From the IMG/VR virus record IMGVR_UViG_3300036716_000382, positions 1 through 57,028 of that record: a DNA stretch of 57,028 bases; one strand, 5' to 3'. Positions within the stretch are counted from its first letter, which is position 1. Each line of letters starts with the position of its first letter. This document shows positions 8,287 to 15,698 of the stretch, piece after piece. The notes under the pieces are model-generated. The model saw nothing but the letters and a program-made list of their open reading frames with translations. It was not told the DNA's origin and ran no database searches. The translations under genes and the position numbers were made by a program. The DNA comes from a virus.

Positions 8287-9103
8287 GCAGCTGTGCTTGG
8301 GTGATATACTCTAAATTCTTGTCTTCCTGTACTGCGAATCTCTCTACTTTTTGATTAGTAGGTTTATCATCAAATGCCTTATTCACTTTGTAAAACTTAA
8401 CGTTAGGGTTGTTCTGCATAAGTGTGAGCCATTCTGTTTCCCATATACCTGACGGATTGGGCTCAAAATGTTCTGATACATAATACCTTGTAGATTTGTA
8501 TAGATTGTTAACTGTCTTTGTATCTGATATAAGGTCTTGTCCTATTAGATACATTTCATCTGGTGCTTCAACTAGACTAGCAACATACCCACTTGTAGTA
8601 CCTGCACACCAACCTAAATCTTCAGCGCCAAAACAACATTCAGATATATTGTGTGACTTGTCTGGTTCTTTTATCCAAGACACATATATGTGAGCATTGT
8701 CTATATTTTTTTTCTCTCTATCATCATTTGCTTTTCGTATGACAACAGGACCTTTAATAGTATGAGCGTTCATAACAAAGTGGTCGCTCTCACCTCTTTC
8801 GTTCTCTACAACCAAATCAGCCTGTTCTTTGTTTTGTGTTTGTAGCATACTTTGTAACATTGTATCATACATATGAATAGGTACTTTGGTCCATTCTCTA
8901 AAATAGCAAGGCACATCAGCACACATACCATTATGATATAATTCGTGTATCATACCAGCGTCAACAGCTATCAATGCGTCACATAGGTCAGGATGGTCTC
9001 TATAAATGGCATTACAACCATATATCTTGCCATAAGGTTTCAATACATTTAAATCAAAGTCTTTACGACTCTCACCATTACCAATTAAAAATGTTCTAAT
9101 CAT
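8264..9103 (-). CDS. Glycosyltransferase-like / DUF115-like protein
   Basis: 279 residues. The N-terminus has FLIGNGESRKDFDL followed by YGCNAIYRDHP, a combination found in phage and bacterial proteins related to the DUF115/MptE-like and sialyltransferase-like Rossmann families. A LIAVDAGM segment follows, and later GTTSGYVASLVEAP with DEMYLIGQDL. These match a nucleotide-sugar or pterin-type binding fold. The substrate cannot be told from sequence. It overlaps the next upstream gene by four bases. Confidence 0.5.
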   Translation of the reverse strand: MIRTFLIGNGESRKDFDLNVLKPYGKIYGCNAIYRDHPDLCDALIAVDAGMIHELYHNGMCADVPCYFREWTKVPIHMYDTMLQSMLQTQNKEQADLVVENERGESDHFVMNAHTIKGPVVIRKANDDREKKNIDNAHIYVSWIKEPDKSHNISECCFGAEDLGWCAGTTSGYVASLVEAPDEMYLIGQDLISDTKTVNNLYKSTRYYVSEHFEPNPSGIWETEWLTLMQNNPNVKFYKVNKAFDDKPTNQKVERFAVQEDKNLEYITQAQLLDKMSKW

Positions 9104-9465
9104 AAAAAATAATAATTCGTCAATCCTAATAATAATAAAGATACCAATATTGCATTCAAAAATAATAATGCTCTATCGTGCCATAAGAATCCTACGTATG
9201 CCCAACCTGCTGTACCAAACAAACCTAACCACATATCATACTGTGGTATTGTACCTACACTTCTGGCCATAGTTGCAAACAGTATAAGAAAAACTGATAC
9301 CCATTTTACATACCAAGACAGGTCACCTTTTGGTGTAACCTTTTTATATACACGGCTGCTGTTTAGTTTAGCAATCTTCTCATCTAGTTTTTCTTCAATA
9401 GGGTCAATCTTCTCTTTGATTTTACCAAATGCTCTTTCTTCTGCTGTAGGGAATCTATCTGACAT
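9100..9465 (-). CDS. Three-segment membrane protein
   Basis: 121 residues. A charged N-terminal part with a short coiled coil (about 12-40) is followed by three hydrophobic segments: 52-65 (VKWVSVFLILFATM), 78-95 and 100-118. Similar proteins with this layout occur in marine phages; the function is unknown. It overlaps its upstream neighbour by 11 bases and the downstream gene by four. Confidence 0.6.
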   Translation of the reverse strand: MSDRFPTAEERAFGKIKEKIDPIEEKLDEKIAKLNSSRVYKKVTPKGDLSWYVKWVSVFLILFATMARSVGTIPQYDMWLGLFGTAGWAYVGFLWHDRALLFLNAILVSLLLLGLTNYYFL

Positions 9466-9619
9466 CTTTTTCTTTTATGTGTTTATAATTTAAATAACCT
9501 GAGCACCATTCATAGAAGGCACGATTTGTATCAGGCCAACATTGTGCAAATGCTTTATCTTTTCTGTGGTCTTTATATTCTTTTCTAACTTCTTTTTCTG
9601 TAAGTTTCTTTTCACTCAT
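9455..9619 (-). CDS. Small conserved-looking protein, 54 residues
   Basis: The frame runs ATG 9619 to TAG 9455, coding MSEKKLTEKEVRKEYKDH at the N-terminus and a CWPDTNRAFYEWCSGYLNYK centre. Its start overlaps the gp59 stop by four bases (ATGA) and its end overlaps the next gene by 11. This tight coupling and the Trp/Cys/Tyr-rich centre argue that it is real. Function unknown. Confidence 0.6.
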   Translation of the reverse strand: MSEKKLTEKEVRKEYKDHRKDKAFAQCWPDTNRAFYEWCSGYLNYKHIKEKDVR

Positions 9620-10218
9620 ACAAAAATCTCTTTCATAATAAATTTACACTTTGTTAAATTGAAGTTTATAAATGGTTGTAGTTTTTTGACTTTAAATGAT
9701 TTTTCAGGCCAGATAATATTCTCAGCAATCTCCTTATCCCATTTTTTAATAAAGGATAAAACTTTATCTAGTATGATTAACGTTTGGATTGATATTTTTT
9801 GTGATAGAAATAGTCGTAGCAATTTTGGATGCTGACCTTTAGAAACACTAAACAGATCATCAAACTGAATACTACCATCATTGATAGTATTAGAAAGAAG
9901 TACACAATCGCCTCTAAAATTGTACGTAAATGATTGATTATACTTTTTCCATTTATTGTAAATAGTTTCTCCATCTGCTCTAACTAAATCTCCAATCCAA
10001 GTCTTTGAATTGTGAAAGAAATTACATACAAAATAATCTAACATCTCTTCCTTATTGTATTTAGTTGTAAGTTTGTGAAAAAAGAATCTATCATTGCGTT
10101 TCAAAAATGTATTAAATGATGAATTGACTTTAGCATTGTGTTTGTAGAAATCATAAGAATCAGAAGTAAAGTGAAGTTTAATGGCTAAATATAATGTATA
10201 TGCTTCATAACTATTCAT
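9616..10218 (-). CDS. gp59: Helicase loader gp59
   Basis: 200 residues (T4 gp59 is 217). It follows the family pattern closely: YTLYLAIKLHF near the start, YDFYKHNAKVN, then RNDRFFFHKLTTKY and WIGDLV, and C-terminal LLRLFLSQKISIQTLIILD. gp59 places the gp41 replicative helicase on gp32-coated DNA. The neighbours gp32 and gp33 reproduce the T4 32-59-33 order, which strongly supports the call. Start codon overlaps the end of gp33 by four bases. Confidence 0.88.
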   Translation of the reverse strand: MNSYEAYTLYLAIKLHFTSDSYDFYKHNAKVNSSFNTFLKRNDRFFFHKLTTKYNKEEMLDYFVCNFFHNSKTWIGDLVRADGETIYNKWKKYNQSFTYNFRGDCVLLSNTINDGSIQFDDLFSVSKGQHPKLLRLFLSQKISIQTLIILDKVLSFIKKWDKEIAENIIWPEKSFKVKKLQPFINFNLTKCKFIMKEIFV

Positions 10219-10436
10219 AGGGGTAAGATTGCTGTACTTGATTTCTCAACCAAGTTTAGGTTTTCTGCCTCTTCTTTTATCTTCTCTTTTAATACTTTGT
10301 TGACTAAAGGTCCTACAGACGCTGTATCAATATCATTATCTCCACAATATTTGACTACAGCATCCATATAGGACATTTTTTTTTCTTTGACAATACCTTC
10401 TATTATCAGAGCAAACTTTTTACTATTCATTAGCAT
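10215..10436 (-). CDS. gp33: Late transcription co-activator gp33
   Basis: 73 residues. The helical core MSYMDAVVKYCGDNDID and VNKVLKEKIKEEAENLNLV is typical of gp33 in marine T4-like phages, and the hydrophobic C-terminus (STAILPL) matches the sliding-clamp-binding tail. gp33 bridges the gp45 clamp and host RNA polymerase to activate late promoters with gp55. Synteny with gp59 and gp32 supports it. It is shorter than T4 gp33 (112). Confidence 0.75.
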   Translation of the reverse strand: MLMNSKKFALIIEGIVKEKKMSYMDAVVKYCGDNDIDTASVGPLVNKVLKEKIKEEAENLNLVEKSSTAILPL

Positions 10437-10650
10437 TAGTTCTAACTATGTGCTTTCTTAATGCTCTAACTAATTCTTCAATCTTATCAATAACAGCAAT
10501 CAATGATTTGTCTTTGATAAAATGTTGTTCTTCTTTTAATTTGTCGTATTCTCTTAATGGGATAGTAACCGTTCTTCTGGAAGTCACCTCGTCTTCATAG
10601 GTAGCTGCATTTGCTCGGTCTTGTTCATCATCATTCATAAATGTACTCAT
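10423..10650 (-). CDS. Small acidic N-terminal / helical protein next to gp33
   Basis: 75 residues. An acidic N-terminus (FMNDDEQDRANAATYEDE) leads to TVTIPLREYDKL and a helix ending LVRALRKHIVRTN. In T4 the equivalent position holds dsbA, a small dsDNA-binding protein, but I see no sequence reason to equate them. It is the first gene after the promoter at 10675-10702, with a GAGG ribosome binding site, so it heads the gp33-gp59 early operon. Confidence 0.65.
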   Translation of the reverse strand: MSTFMNDDEQDRANAATYEDEVTSRRTVTIPLREYDKLKEEQHFIKDKSLIAVIDKIEELVRALRKHIVRTNANE

Positions 10651-10674
10651 ATAATTTTTACCTCTTATTAATAT

Positions 10675-10702
10675 ATTATATCATATTAGCGTAAAATGTC
10701 AA
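10675..10702 (-). promoter_or_regulatory. Early sigma70-like promoter for the gp33-gp59 operon
   Basis: TTGACA (10702-10697), 16-base spacer ending TGA, TATAAT (10680-10675) on the minus strand. The -35 directly abuts the last hairpin of the tmRNA gene. Confidence 0.8.
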
Positions 10703-10937
10703 GCCTGTTTCTGTTGCAAGGTACAGGCAAACCCCGACTGCCTAAGCAGCCATACGATAATCTATGTGATTGTCGTTTATAGTTTTAACAGTACGCTGTC
10801 AGCGATTTAACTCCAAATAGTTTTAGTAGCAGTCGAATCTACTCACCCCCTTAAAGCACACTATAATGTGTTTTGAATTGGTGGAGGTGGTGGGAATCGC
10901 ACCCACGTCCTCACTAGTTATTGTCTATTCTTCAACG
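10703..10937 (-). ncRNA. ssrA: Circularly permuted (two-piece) tmRNA
   Basis: On the minus strand the 3' piece comes first: a T-arm (GTGGG stem, loop TGCGATT) and the acceptor strand CACCTCC with encoded A-CCA ending at 10879. After a 28-base spacer the 5' piece starts GGGGGTG at 10850. The two acceptor strands pair over all seven positions (one G-U). The tag frame at 10783-10742 reads TINDNHIDYRMAA then TAG, with the NDN and AA end usual for alphaproteobacterial tags. A GCCTGT/ACAGGC hairpin (10703-10728) closes the 5' piece. tmRNA rescues stalled ribosomes and tags products for proteolysis. The outer boundary near 10937 is approximate. Confidence 0.9.
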
Positions 10938-10944
10938 TCAAATT

Positions 10945-11388
10945 TCAAGTTTGGAGCTCCAATATTGAAGTCCCCTTTGTTAAAGGTGATTTTCTAAACT
11001 GTAAATCAAAACCTCTTAACATTATACACGATTCTGTTAATGTCAATGTTGTTGTTACTGACAAAGATTGTTTCATATCTTGCGTTACATATTCACTTAT
11101 CAAGTAAACTGGTTCGCCAGTATCTTTACCACCTTGTTTACCAACACCAACATAAACTAATATAAATTTATGTTCATCAATATAATCTTTTACTGTTTTA
11201 GTAGTACCACAAACAACTGGCATTTGCATCCAATAAAGTCTGCCTTCTTCATATGGCGTTACTTCAGGTGATTCTCTCTTTATCTTTGGTTCTTCATCAA
11301 GTAGTTTTGGTTCTTCAGCATTCGCAAATTGCATTACAACAAATATTAATAAAACTGACATTAATATAGAAGCTAGAAATTTCTTCAT
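10945..11388 (-). CDS. Secreted protein of unknown function
   Basis: 147 residues with a clear signal peptide (MKKFLASILMSVLLIFVV, cleavage probably after ANA near residue 24). The mature part starts with an acidic linker, then YEEGRLYWMQMPVVCG, LVYVGVGKQGG and ESCIMLRGFD, with two cysteines that could form a disulfide. I do not recognise the family. An AATAAATA octamer lies about 60 bases upstream, and the gene ends just before the tmRNA. Confidence 0.7.
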   Translation of the reverse strand: MKKFLASILMSVLLIFVVMQFANAEEPKLLDEEPKIKRESPEVTPYEEGRLYWMQMPVVCGTTKTVKDYIDEHKFILVYVGVGKQGGKDTGEPVYLISEYVTQDMKQSLSVTTTLTLTESCIMLRGFDLQFRKSPLTKGTSILELQT

Positions 11389-11468
11389 TTCGTTTCCTCT
11401 TTGCTGATATTTTTGAATATCTTTTGGTTTAATCTTTATTAAACTATTTATTAAAGATGTGTGCTAAA

Positions 11469-12179
11469 TCAATAGGTAGAATTGAAGGAATGACTATCTA
11501 AAAAATCTTTTGCGTGTTTATAAAACAACTCTTGGTGTTCTTTTACCTTATCTACTCCGTGTATCCACTCTTGTACAAATCCGTCTTCACAAGCAGCTAA
11601 AATAACAGTTTGTTCTATTTTCTTATCGGGAAATAATTCTTCAAACATTTTAGCATATGCTGAAGTCTGTAAGAAGTTACCGTAATTGTAATCTGCGTCC
11701 CTTCTCTTTGTAGAAGTTTTAAAATCAACTACAGATAACTTACCTTTATATTCTGCAATACAATCTACCTGACCTGCTACACCTATTTCTTTTGAATATA
11801 GGTATTCTTCTAAACAATGTATGTTATCTAGTCTAGCAAGATAAGGTCTCATAATTCTAAAAAGACCTAATGGTGTCACAGCAGTTATGCCGTTAGATTT
11901 TTTATCTTCGTTTCTTAAATGGTTTTCTATGAGAGTGTGGGTAGTTTTACCCCTTGTTGTAGCCGTCACAGAAATATATTTAGCCATCTTCTCACCAACA
12001 GCTGTTCTCCATGCGTCTAATATTTTTTTCTTTTCGGGTAATTGTCCTAATATTGAGGTAACGGAAGGCATATTAACACCGTCAATAGTATAATATCTTA
12101 CACCATCTCGGTTCTTACCTTTCACACCTAAAGATTTAGGCAATACATCTTCATTCAGTTTTATATAATTAAAAGCCAT
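11469..12179 (-). CDS. RecB/Cas4-like PD-(D/E)XK exonuclease
   Basis: 236 residues. The RecB-family signature is complete: RGKTTHTLIE with H81, GQVD139, then VVDFKTST with D152 and K154, and Q170 in FLQTSAYAKM. Such nucleases occur in marine T4-like phages and act in DNA recombination or host DNA turnover. It is driven by the promoter at 12208-12236 and has an AAGGAAGG ribosome binding site. Closest T4 function is uncertain; it is not gp46/47. Confidence 0.8.
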   Translation of the reverse strand: MAFNYIKLNEDVLPKSLGVKGKNRDGVRYYTIDGVNMPSVTSILGQLPEKKKILDAWRTAVGEKMAKYISVTATTRGKTTHTLIENHLRNEDKKSNGITAVTPLGLFRIMRPYLARLDNIHCLEEYLYSKEIGVAGQVDCIAEYKGKLSVVDFKTSTKRRDADYNYGNFLQTSAYAKMFEELFPDKKIEQTVILAACEDGFVQEWIHGVDKVKEHQELFYKHAKDFLDSHSFNSTY

Positions 12180-12207
12180 AATATACCTTCCTTAATTTTA
12201 TATAACA

Positions 12208-12236
12208 ATTATATCACACTATTTCAAGCGTGTCAA
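12208..12236 (-). promoter_or_regulatory. Early sigma70-like promoter for the RecB-like nuclease
   Basis: TTGACA (12236-12231), 17-base spacer ending TGA, TATAAT (12213-12208), minus strand, preceded by GC. Consensus-quality promoter in a 110-bp gap. Confidence 0.82.
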
Positions 12237-12288
12237 GCTGTCATTATACACCCTTCTCGGTGTATAAATTATTAATTTCTTCTGCCGT

Positions 12289-12789
12289 TCACTCACTAGC
12301 TGGCTTAGGTTTTGCGTGAACCCTATATGAGTATTCCTCATACTTCGTTTTGCCATTATGATCTCTATATGCTCTTAAAAATTGCTTTCTATTATCTTCT
12401 TTATTTTTAAAAGAGCAATGAATCCAACCACTACTAGGTTCTTCTGGTTTCCAATACTCCAAGATAAGCTGATCATAGTCTAAATTTTTATCTATGTAAT
12501 GTGCTAATTCCTGATTAGACACTCCAAAGATTTCAAAATCAGCGGCTTGGCCTTTTGCGTGTTGTGAGTTTATAGATGATCCTATTGCCACACATAAATC
12601 GGGACTTCTAAATCCACTTGATACTGTGACAGGTGTAGCATATTGGTCACGGACTGGTTGTAAAATATTTTCACATAATCTTTGTAATCCTTCAATCTGA
12701 TCCTCGTTAGGGTTATTATTAATACCCTTACGTTCAGCAGTTTGACTGGTTACTAACTCTTTAAGCGTGAAATTTTTGCTTAATCTCAT
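12289..12789 (-). CDS. M15-family peptidase, probable endolysin
   Basis: 166 residues of the Peptidase_M15_3 type: FTLKELVTSQTA at the start, VTVSSGFRSP (55-63), SQHAKGQAADFE with H77 and D84, E111 and WIHCSF with H124. These are the zinc ligands and catalytic acid. It should cleave peptide cross-links in peptidoglycan. No signal peptide, so it would need the holin. It is far from the spanin cassette at 43 kb. The start overlaps the DUF465-like gene by 29 bases. Confidence 0.82.
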   Translation of the reverse strand: MRLSKNFTLKELVTSQTAERKGINNNPNEDQIEGLQRLCENILQPVRDQYATPVTVSSGFRSPDLCVAIGSSINSQHAKGQAADFEIFGVSNQELAHYIDKNLDYDQLILEYWKPEEPSSGWIHCSFKNKEDNRKQFLRAYRDHNGKTKYEEYSYRVHAKPKPASE

Positions 12790-12934
12790 TTAATTTATCC
12801 TTTGCTTGTAGTTTAATCTTCTTTAGGGTTCTTAAATCAAACCACGATTTAAAAGACCTGTCGTTTAATCTTTTTGTTTCAATTTCGTTGACTGCTCTTT
12901 TAAGTTCTTTATGATGTGCCTTTTGCTCTAACAT
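12761..12934 (-). CDS. DUF465/YdcH-like small protein
   Basis: 57 residues from ATG 12934 to TAA 12761. HHKELKRAVNEIE and TLKKIKLQAKDKLNEI give the two-helix, LKKxKLxxKDxL pattern of DUF465 proteins, which are common in alphaproteobacteria. The function of the family is unknown. The overlap with the M15 gene is out of frame. Confidence 0.6.
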   Translation of the reverse strand: MLEQKAHHKELKRAVNEIETKRLNDRSFKSWFDLRTLKKIKLQAKDKLNEIKQKFHA

Positions 12935-12937
12935 ATA

Positions 12938-13336
12938 TTACCCCCTTGTTAGTTTTAATAATTTATCCATTTGTGCCTTAATAATTGGACCTCTATTTGG
13001 CCAATGTATATATGGTTCACTGGATTTTGAAAGATTGTATAAAAATGGTAGTACAATCTTTTCAATCTCTTTAAATCTTCCTACGATATCAGCGTCCTGT
13101 ATTTCTTTATTAACAGTATCTTTCTCAGCTACAATCTGCATAACTTCGTTCATCATACTTTTAATATCAGAAACATCACCCTTTACTTTTGCTAATTCTA
13201 AACTTTGGCTATCAATTGCTTTCGGGTCAATAGCTGGCTGTGTTGTTTCGTCAGCTGGTTTCTGTGATACAGGAGTAAAACCATAATCTACATCCGTATC
13301 AAATTCCCTCATAAAATCTGGAATATCTTTTGCCAT
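12938..13336 (-). CDS. Conserved phage protein, unknown
   Basis: 132 residues. A Pro/Asp-rich N-terminus (DIPDFMREFDTDVDYGFTP) is followed by a helical segment and a C-terminal SSEPYIHWPNRGPIIKAQMDKLLKLTRG region that looks strongly constrained and recurs in marine T4-like phages as far as I recall. Likely soluble. It is coupled to its upstream gene by a one-base overlap. Confidence 0.7.
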   Translation of the reverse strand: MAKDIPDFMREFDTDVDYGFTPVSQKPADETTQPAIDPKAIDSQSLELAKVKGDVSDIKSMMNEVMQIVAEKDTVNKEIQDADIVGRFKEIEKIVLPFLYNLSKSSEPYIHWPNRGPIIKAQMDKLLKLTRG

Positions 13337-13776
13337 TATTTTTTCTCCTTGTTTTTGTTAATTGTGGTGCCGTCTGGTGCGTGTACTTTTATGCTTTGAC
13401 ATACTGCTTCTAAGCCTTCATCTAATACTCTACTAACCTTACAATCATAGCCTGTTATCTTGGATAGGGCATAATCGTTGGTGGTAGGCATATCATTTGC
13501 GGCTAAAGCAATATCGGCTCCTGTTTTTGTAAATGTTATTGTTTTGTACGTTTCATATGTACTGGCACTAGTACCAACAAACGCTGGTAAACTACCACAA
13601 CCCGACAATAATAGACCAACCATAGCTATGGGCAGGACTCTCTTGTGTTTTAAGCAGGATAACTCCTGCCCTATGAGATTATACAATAAGCGGATTGACC
13701 TACTAGACTCTGGTATACGACCGTTGCGTTTCAGTTGCTCGCTTTGTATTATATCTCTATTATTTAGTTTTTGCAC
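13336..13776 (-). CDS. Lipoprotein; start uncertain
   Basis: The C-terminal 95 residues are convincing: PIAMVGLLLSGCGS (a lipobox), then ALSKITGYDCKVSRVLDEG and a Lys-rich tail. The upstream frame is open back to a GTG at 13776, which would put over 50 residues before the lipobox, unusual for a lipoprotein. The first internal ATG (13623) gives a very short signal region without the KHKR lysines and has no ribosome binding site close by. The 13630-13671 segment forms competing hairpins, so initiation may be controlled or the upstream part may be non-coding. Confidence 0.55.
   Translation of the reverse strand: MQKLNNRDIIQSEQLKRNGRIPESSRSIRLLYNLIGQELSCLKHKRVLPIAMVGLLLSGCGSLPAFVGTSASTYETYKTITFTKTGADIALAANDMPTTNDYALSKITGYDCKVSRVLDEGLEAVCQSIKVHAPDGTTINKNKEKK
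13630..13671 (-). repeat. Competing hairpins around the lipoprotein start
   Basis: GGGCAGGA (13630-13637) is the perfect complement of TCCTGCCC (13664-13671), and GCAGGA at 13654-13659 can instead pair with TCCTGC (13664-13669) across a four-base loop. The two foldings exclude one another. The segment is more GC-rich than its surroundings and lies just upstream of the lipobox codons. Confidence 0.5.
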
Positions 13777-14074
13777 TTTGCCTAGCCTTATGCTTTTTCA
13801 TAACTTGTTGTGTTTTGATTTGTTTTGTTGACCGTGTACCCATTTCTCCTGCTAATGGGCTCAATGGGTGTGCTTCTGCAACCTTTGATAGTGTTTCTTT
13901 CCAACCTGAATCGCTTCTATAACTTTGACCACTAACCCCAGCAACAATATTAAGCTTTGTTATTTCTTGTGTAATGTGTTTATTTTTAGACAAGTATTCT
14001 TCCTTATCAGCAATGCTCATCATATCAGTAAATACTTTACCTGTCTTCTTATTTTTAAATGTGTATGTTGGCAT
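13760..14074 (-). CDS. Conserved marine-phage protein, zinc-ribbon-like N-terminus without cysteines
   Basis: 104 residues, MPTYTFKNKKTGKVF then MMSIADKEEYLSKN, GVSGQSYRSDSGWKETLSKVAEAHPLSPLA, and a basic C-terminus. The MPTYxF start resembles FmdB-type regulatory zinc ribbons, but the cysteines are absent. Similar proteins are common in cyanophages and pelagiphages. Function unknown. Confidence 0.7.
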   Translation of the reverse strand: MPTYTFKNKKTGKVFTDMMSIADKEEYLSKNKHITQEITKLNIVAGVSGQSYRSDSGWKETLSKVAEAHPLSPLAGEMGTRSTKQIKTQQVMKKHKARQSAKTK

Positions 14075-14460
14075 TATTTACAGATTAAGGTTAAATGATA
14101 TAGTAACTGATTGGTACATAAAAGCATATCTTCTAATACACTTTCTAAATCTATTTGGCCTTGCACCTCTTTTAATTTAGAAAATTCTTCTATACTTAAA
14201 GCTTGTCTTTGTACATCTCCTGAAACTTGTCTGTTATCAGCATAGTTCATTATGCCTGGTCTTAACTCGGCACTAAAATTAACTCGTTGGCCTGTTTTGC
14301 CTTGCCATGCTTCCACAAACTCATCATTTAATCTATTAAACTTTTCGTGGTATTCAGTTAAAGTTTCGTGTTCAGAATATGACCTAGTCTGCCAATGATA
14401 ACTTTGTATGTTATTTAAAAAGTTTATATTATCTTGTATAAATTCAATTATCTTATCCAT
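14074..14460 (-). CDS. Ferritin-like helical protein (DUF5856-like)
   Basis: 128 residues, mostly helical. NIQSYHWQTRSYSEHETLTEYHEKF and NDEFVEAWQGK give spaced His/Glu residues on helices as in Dps/ferritin-like proteins (H22, E30, H31, E37 and E48 region). A C-terminal amphipathic helix follows. The DUF5856 link is from memory. A role in iron handling would fit the neighbouring SufE/SufT genes but is inference. Confidence 0.6.
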   Translation of the reverse strand: MDKIIEFIQDNINFLNNIQSYHWQTRSYSEHETLTEYHEKFNRLNDEFVEAWQGKTGQRVNFSAELRPGIMNYADNRQVSGDVQRQALSIEEFSKLKEVQGQIDLESVLEDMLLCTNQLLYHLTLICK

Positions 14461-14464
14461 ATGT

Positions 14465-14878
14465 TTATTTAGTACTCGCTATTGATACTATCCTTTCAAT
14501 TAAACTGCCTAGACCATTCTGTCTTTGCATTGTTAATAACTCTCTAATCCCTAAAGGTAGAAAATCATCAATTGTTAAACTAGCAACTTCATCTTTAGGA
14601 CAATCTTGTACAAGATCAGTTACAAGTTTAGCTGTACCTTTTGTTATAAAGGCTTCAGCGTCTATTTTATATATCATTGTATTATCTTCGTTACACCCAC
14701 CTATTAACCATAAATTACTAGCACAACCACGTATTCTATTTTCCTCTATTTTAACTTCATTAGGAAGTGGTGTTACATCTTTAGCAATGTCTATGAGGTA
14801 ATGCAATCTGTCGTGTCCTTCTAACATTTTTAAATCAGCACCTTTTTGTTCTATTCGTTCTTTTATTATACTATTCAC
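14465..14878 (-). CDS. sufE: SufE-like sulfur acceptor for Fe-S cluster assembly
   Basis: 137 residues covering the full SufE fold. NRIRGCASNLWLI carries the sulfur-accepting C52; GTAKLVTDLVQ, LTIDDFLPLGI and LLTMQRQNGLGSLIERI are the other conserved blocks. SufE takes persulfide from the desulfurase SufS and stimulates it. No SufS or scaffold gene is in the window, so it would act with the host machinery. It lies two genes from sufT. Confidence 0.85.
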   Translation of the reverse strand: MNSIIKERIEQKGADLKMLEGHDRLHYLIDIAKDVTPLPNEVKIEENRIRGCASNLWLIGGCNEDNTMIYKIDAEAFITKGTAKLVTDLVQDCPKDEVASLTIDDFLPLGIRELLTMQRQNGLGSLIERIVSIASTK

Positions 14879-15197
14879 TTATTGGTTCCAACTCCTCTTG
14901 CATTTTTTCTGACGGTGTTTTTACTCTTTTTTCTGCCTCTTTAATAATAGCGTGTGTATCAGACACACTTTCTTCCTTCATTTTACCTTCTGCTCTAATT
15001 TTATCCATTTCTTTTCTAACATACTCTTGGTGTCTGGAAGATTTCATAGATGACTCTAATTCTTCTTGTTCTTTTTTGGCGTGTTCTAAAAAATCTTTAT
15101 CTGTTGTTTTCATAAAACAATTTGATACCTTGGCAAAAAAATTAGTAATTGTAGTTCCTTCTAATATTCTCAACACTTCACTTTTTTTATGTGTCAT
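14871..15197 (-). CDS. Charged helical protein between sufE and sufT
   Basis: 108 residues. After MTHKKSEVLRILEG and a short NFFAKVSNCF segment, the protein is highly charged and coiled-coil-like (FLEHAKKEQEELESSM, EYVRKEMDKIRAEGKM). It overlaps both neighbours by four to eight bases, so it is translated with them. No family recognised. Confidence 0.65.
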   Translation of the reverse strand: MTHKKSEVLRILEGTTITNFFAKVSNCFMKTTDKDFLEHAKKEQEELESSMKSSRHQEYVRKEMDKIRAEGKMKEESVSDTHAIIKEAEKRVKTPSEKMQEELEPISE

Positions 15198-15487
15198 AAA
15201 TTTAATATTAATTTTGCTTCTTCACTTAACATTTCTCTAGTAAATGGTGGTGTATGTGTAAGTATAACCTTTACAGTACCGACACCTTCTACTCGCTCTG
15301 CAGCTTCTTTAATGTCTTTGCTTATTTGATCTGCCATAGGACAAAGCATGGATGTTAATGTATGTGTAATAGTAACATCTTTATCCTTAATGTCAATGTC
15401 ATATATCAATCCTAGATTAAACACATCAATTGATGGCATTTCTGGATCATAAACCTTTTTTAATTCTTCTATAACTTTATCTTTCAT
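15194..15487 (-). CDS. sufT: SufT / MIP18-family (DUF59) Fe-S assembly protein
   Basis: 97 residues of the complete DUF59 domain: VYDPEMPSIDVFNLGLIYDI, TITHTLTSMLCPMADQI with the conserved CP motif (C49), and VKVILTHTPPFTREML at the end. The family assists Fe-S cluster maturation (SufT, PaaD, MIP18). With sufE nearby this makes a phage iron-sulfur maturation set. Class Ia reductase needs no Fe-S cluster, so the client is unclear. Confidence 0.85.
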   Translation of the reverse strand: MKDKVIEELKKVYDPEMPSIDVFNLGLIYDIDIKDKDVTITHTLTSMLCPMADQISKDIKEAAERVEGVGTVKVILTHTPPFTREMLSEEAKLILNL

Positions 15488-15623
15488 AACGTTTGTGTAA
15501 AATTGTTCTTACCCTTTCCCAATTAATTCTATCTATTTTTTGTTTTCTACTTCTTGGTTCTCTTAAAGCCTTCTTGTCTAATATTTTTTTTAACTTTAAT
15601 ATTCTTTTGTGTATTTTTGACAT
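15477..15623 (-). CDS. Small basic protein, 48 residues
   Basis: ATG 15623 to TAA 15477: MSKIHKRILKLKKILDKK followed by INWERVRTILHKRYER. Very basic and helical. It overlaps sufT by 11 bases and the preceding small gene by 77 bases in another frame. The overlap pattern makes it less certain than its neighbours. Confidence 0.45.
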   Translation of the reverse strand: MSKIHKRILKLKKILDKKALREPRSRKQKIDRINWERVRTILHKRYER

Positions 15624-15696
15624 TAAAGATTCTATTATAATTATCTTTATATTTTTTAGTTGGTATTCTACTTTTCCCGTCCCATTTACCTGGCAT
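15547..15696 (-). CDS. Small conserved phage protein, 49 residues
   Basis: ATG 15696 to TAG 15547. MPGKWDGKSRIPTKKYKDNY then NRIFNV matches a pattern (KWDGKSR...YxxxYNxIF) I recall in many small marine-phage proteins. Basic. Function unknown. Confidence 0.6.
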   Translation of the reverse strand: MPGKWDGKSRIPTKKYKDNYNRIFNVKNTQKNIKVKKNIRQEGFKRTKK

Positions 15697-15698
15697 AA

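Noticed and set aside
10879-10910. tRNA-like acceptor and T-arm
   Set aside because: No matching D-arm or anticodon stem lies next to it; it is the 3' piece of the permuted tmRNA.
13630-13760. Possible tRNA or small RNA in the GC-rich stretch
   Set aside because: No cloverleaf or CCA-like acceptor could be built; kept only as a hairpin region.
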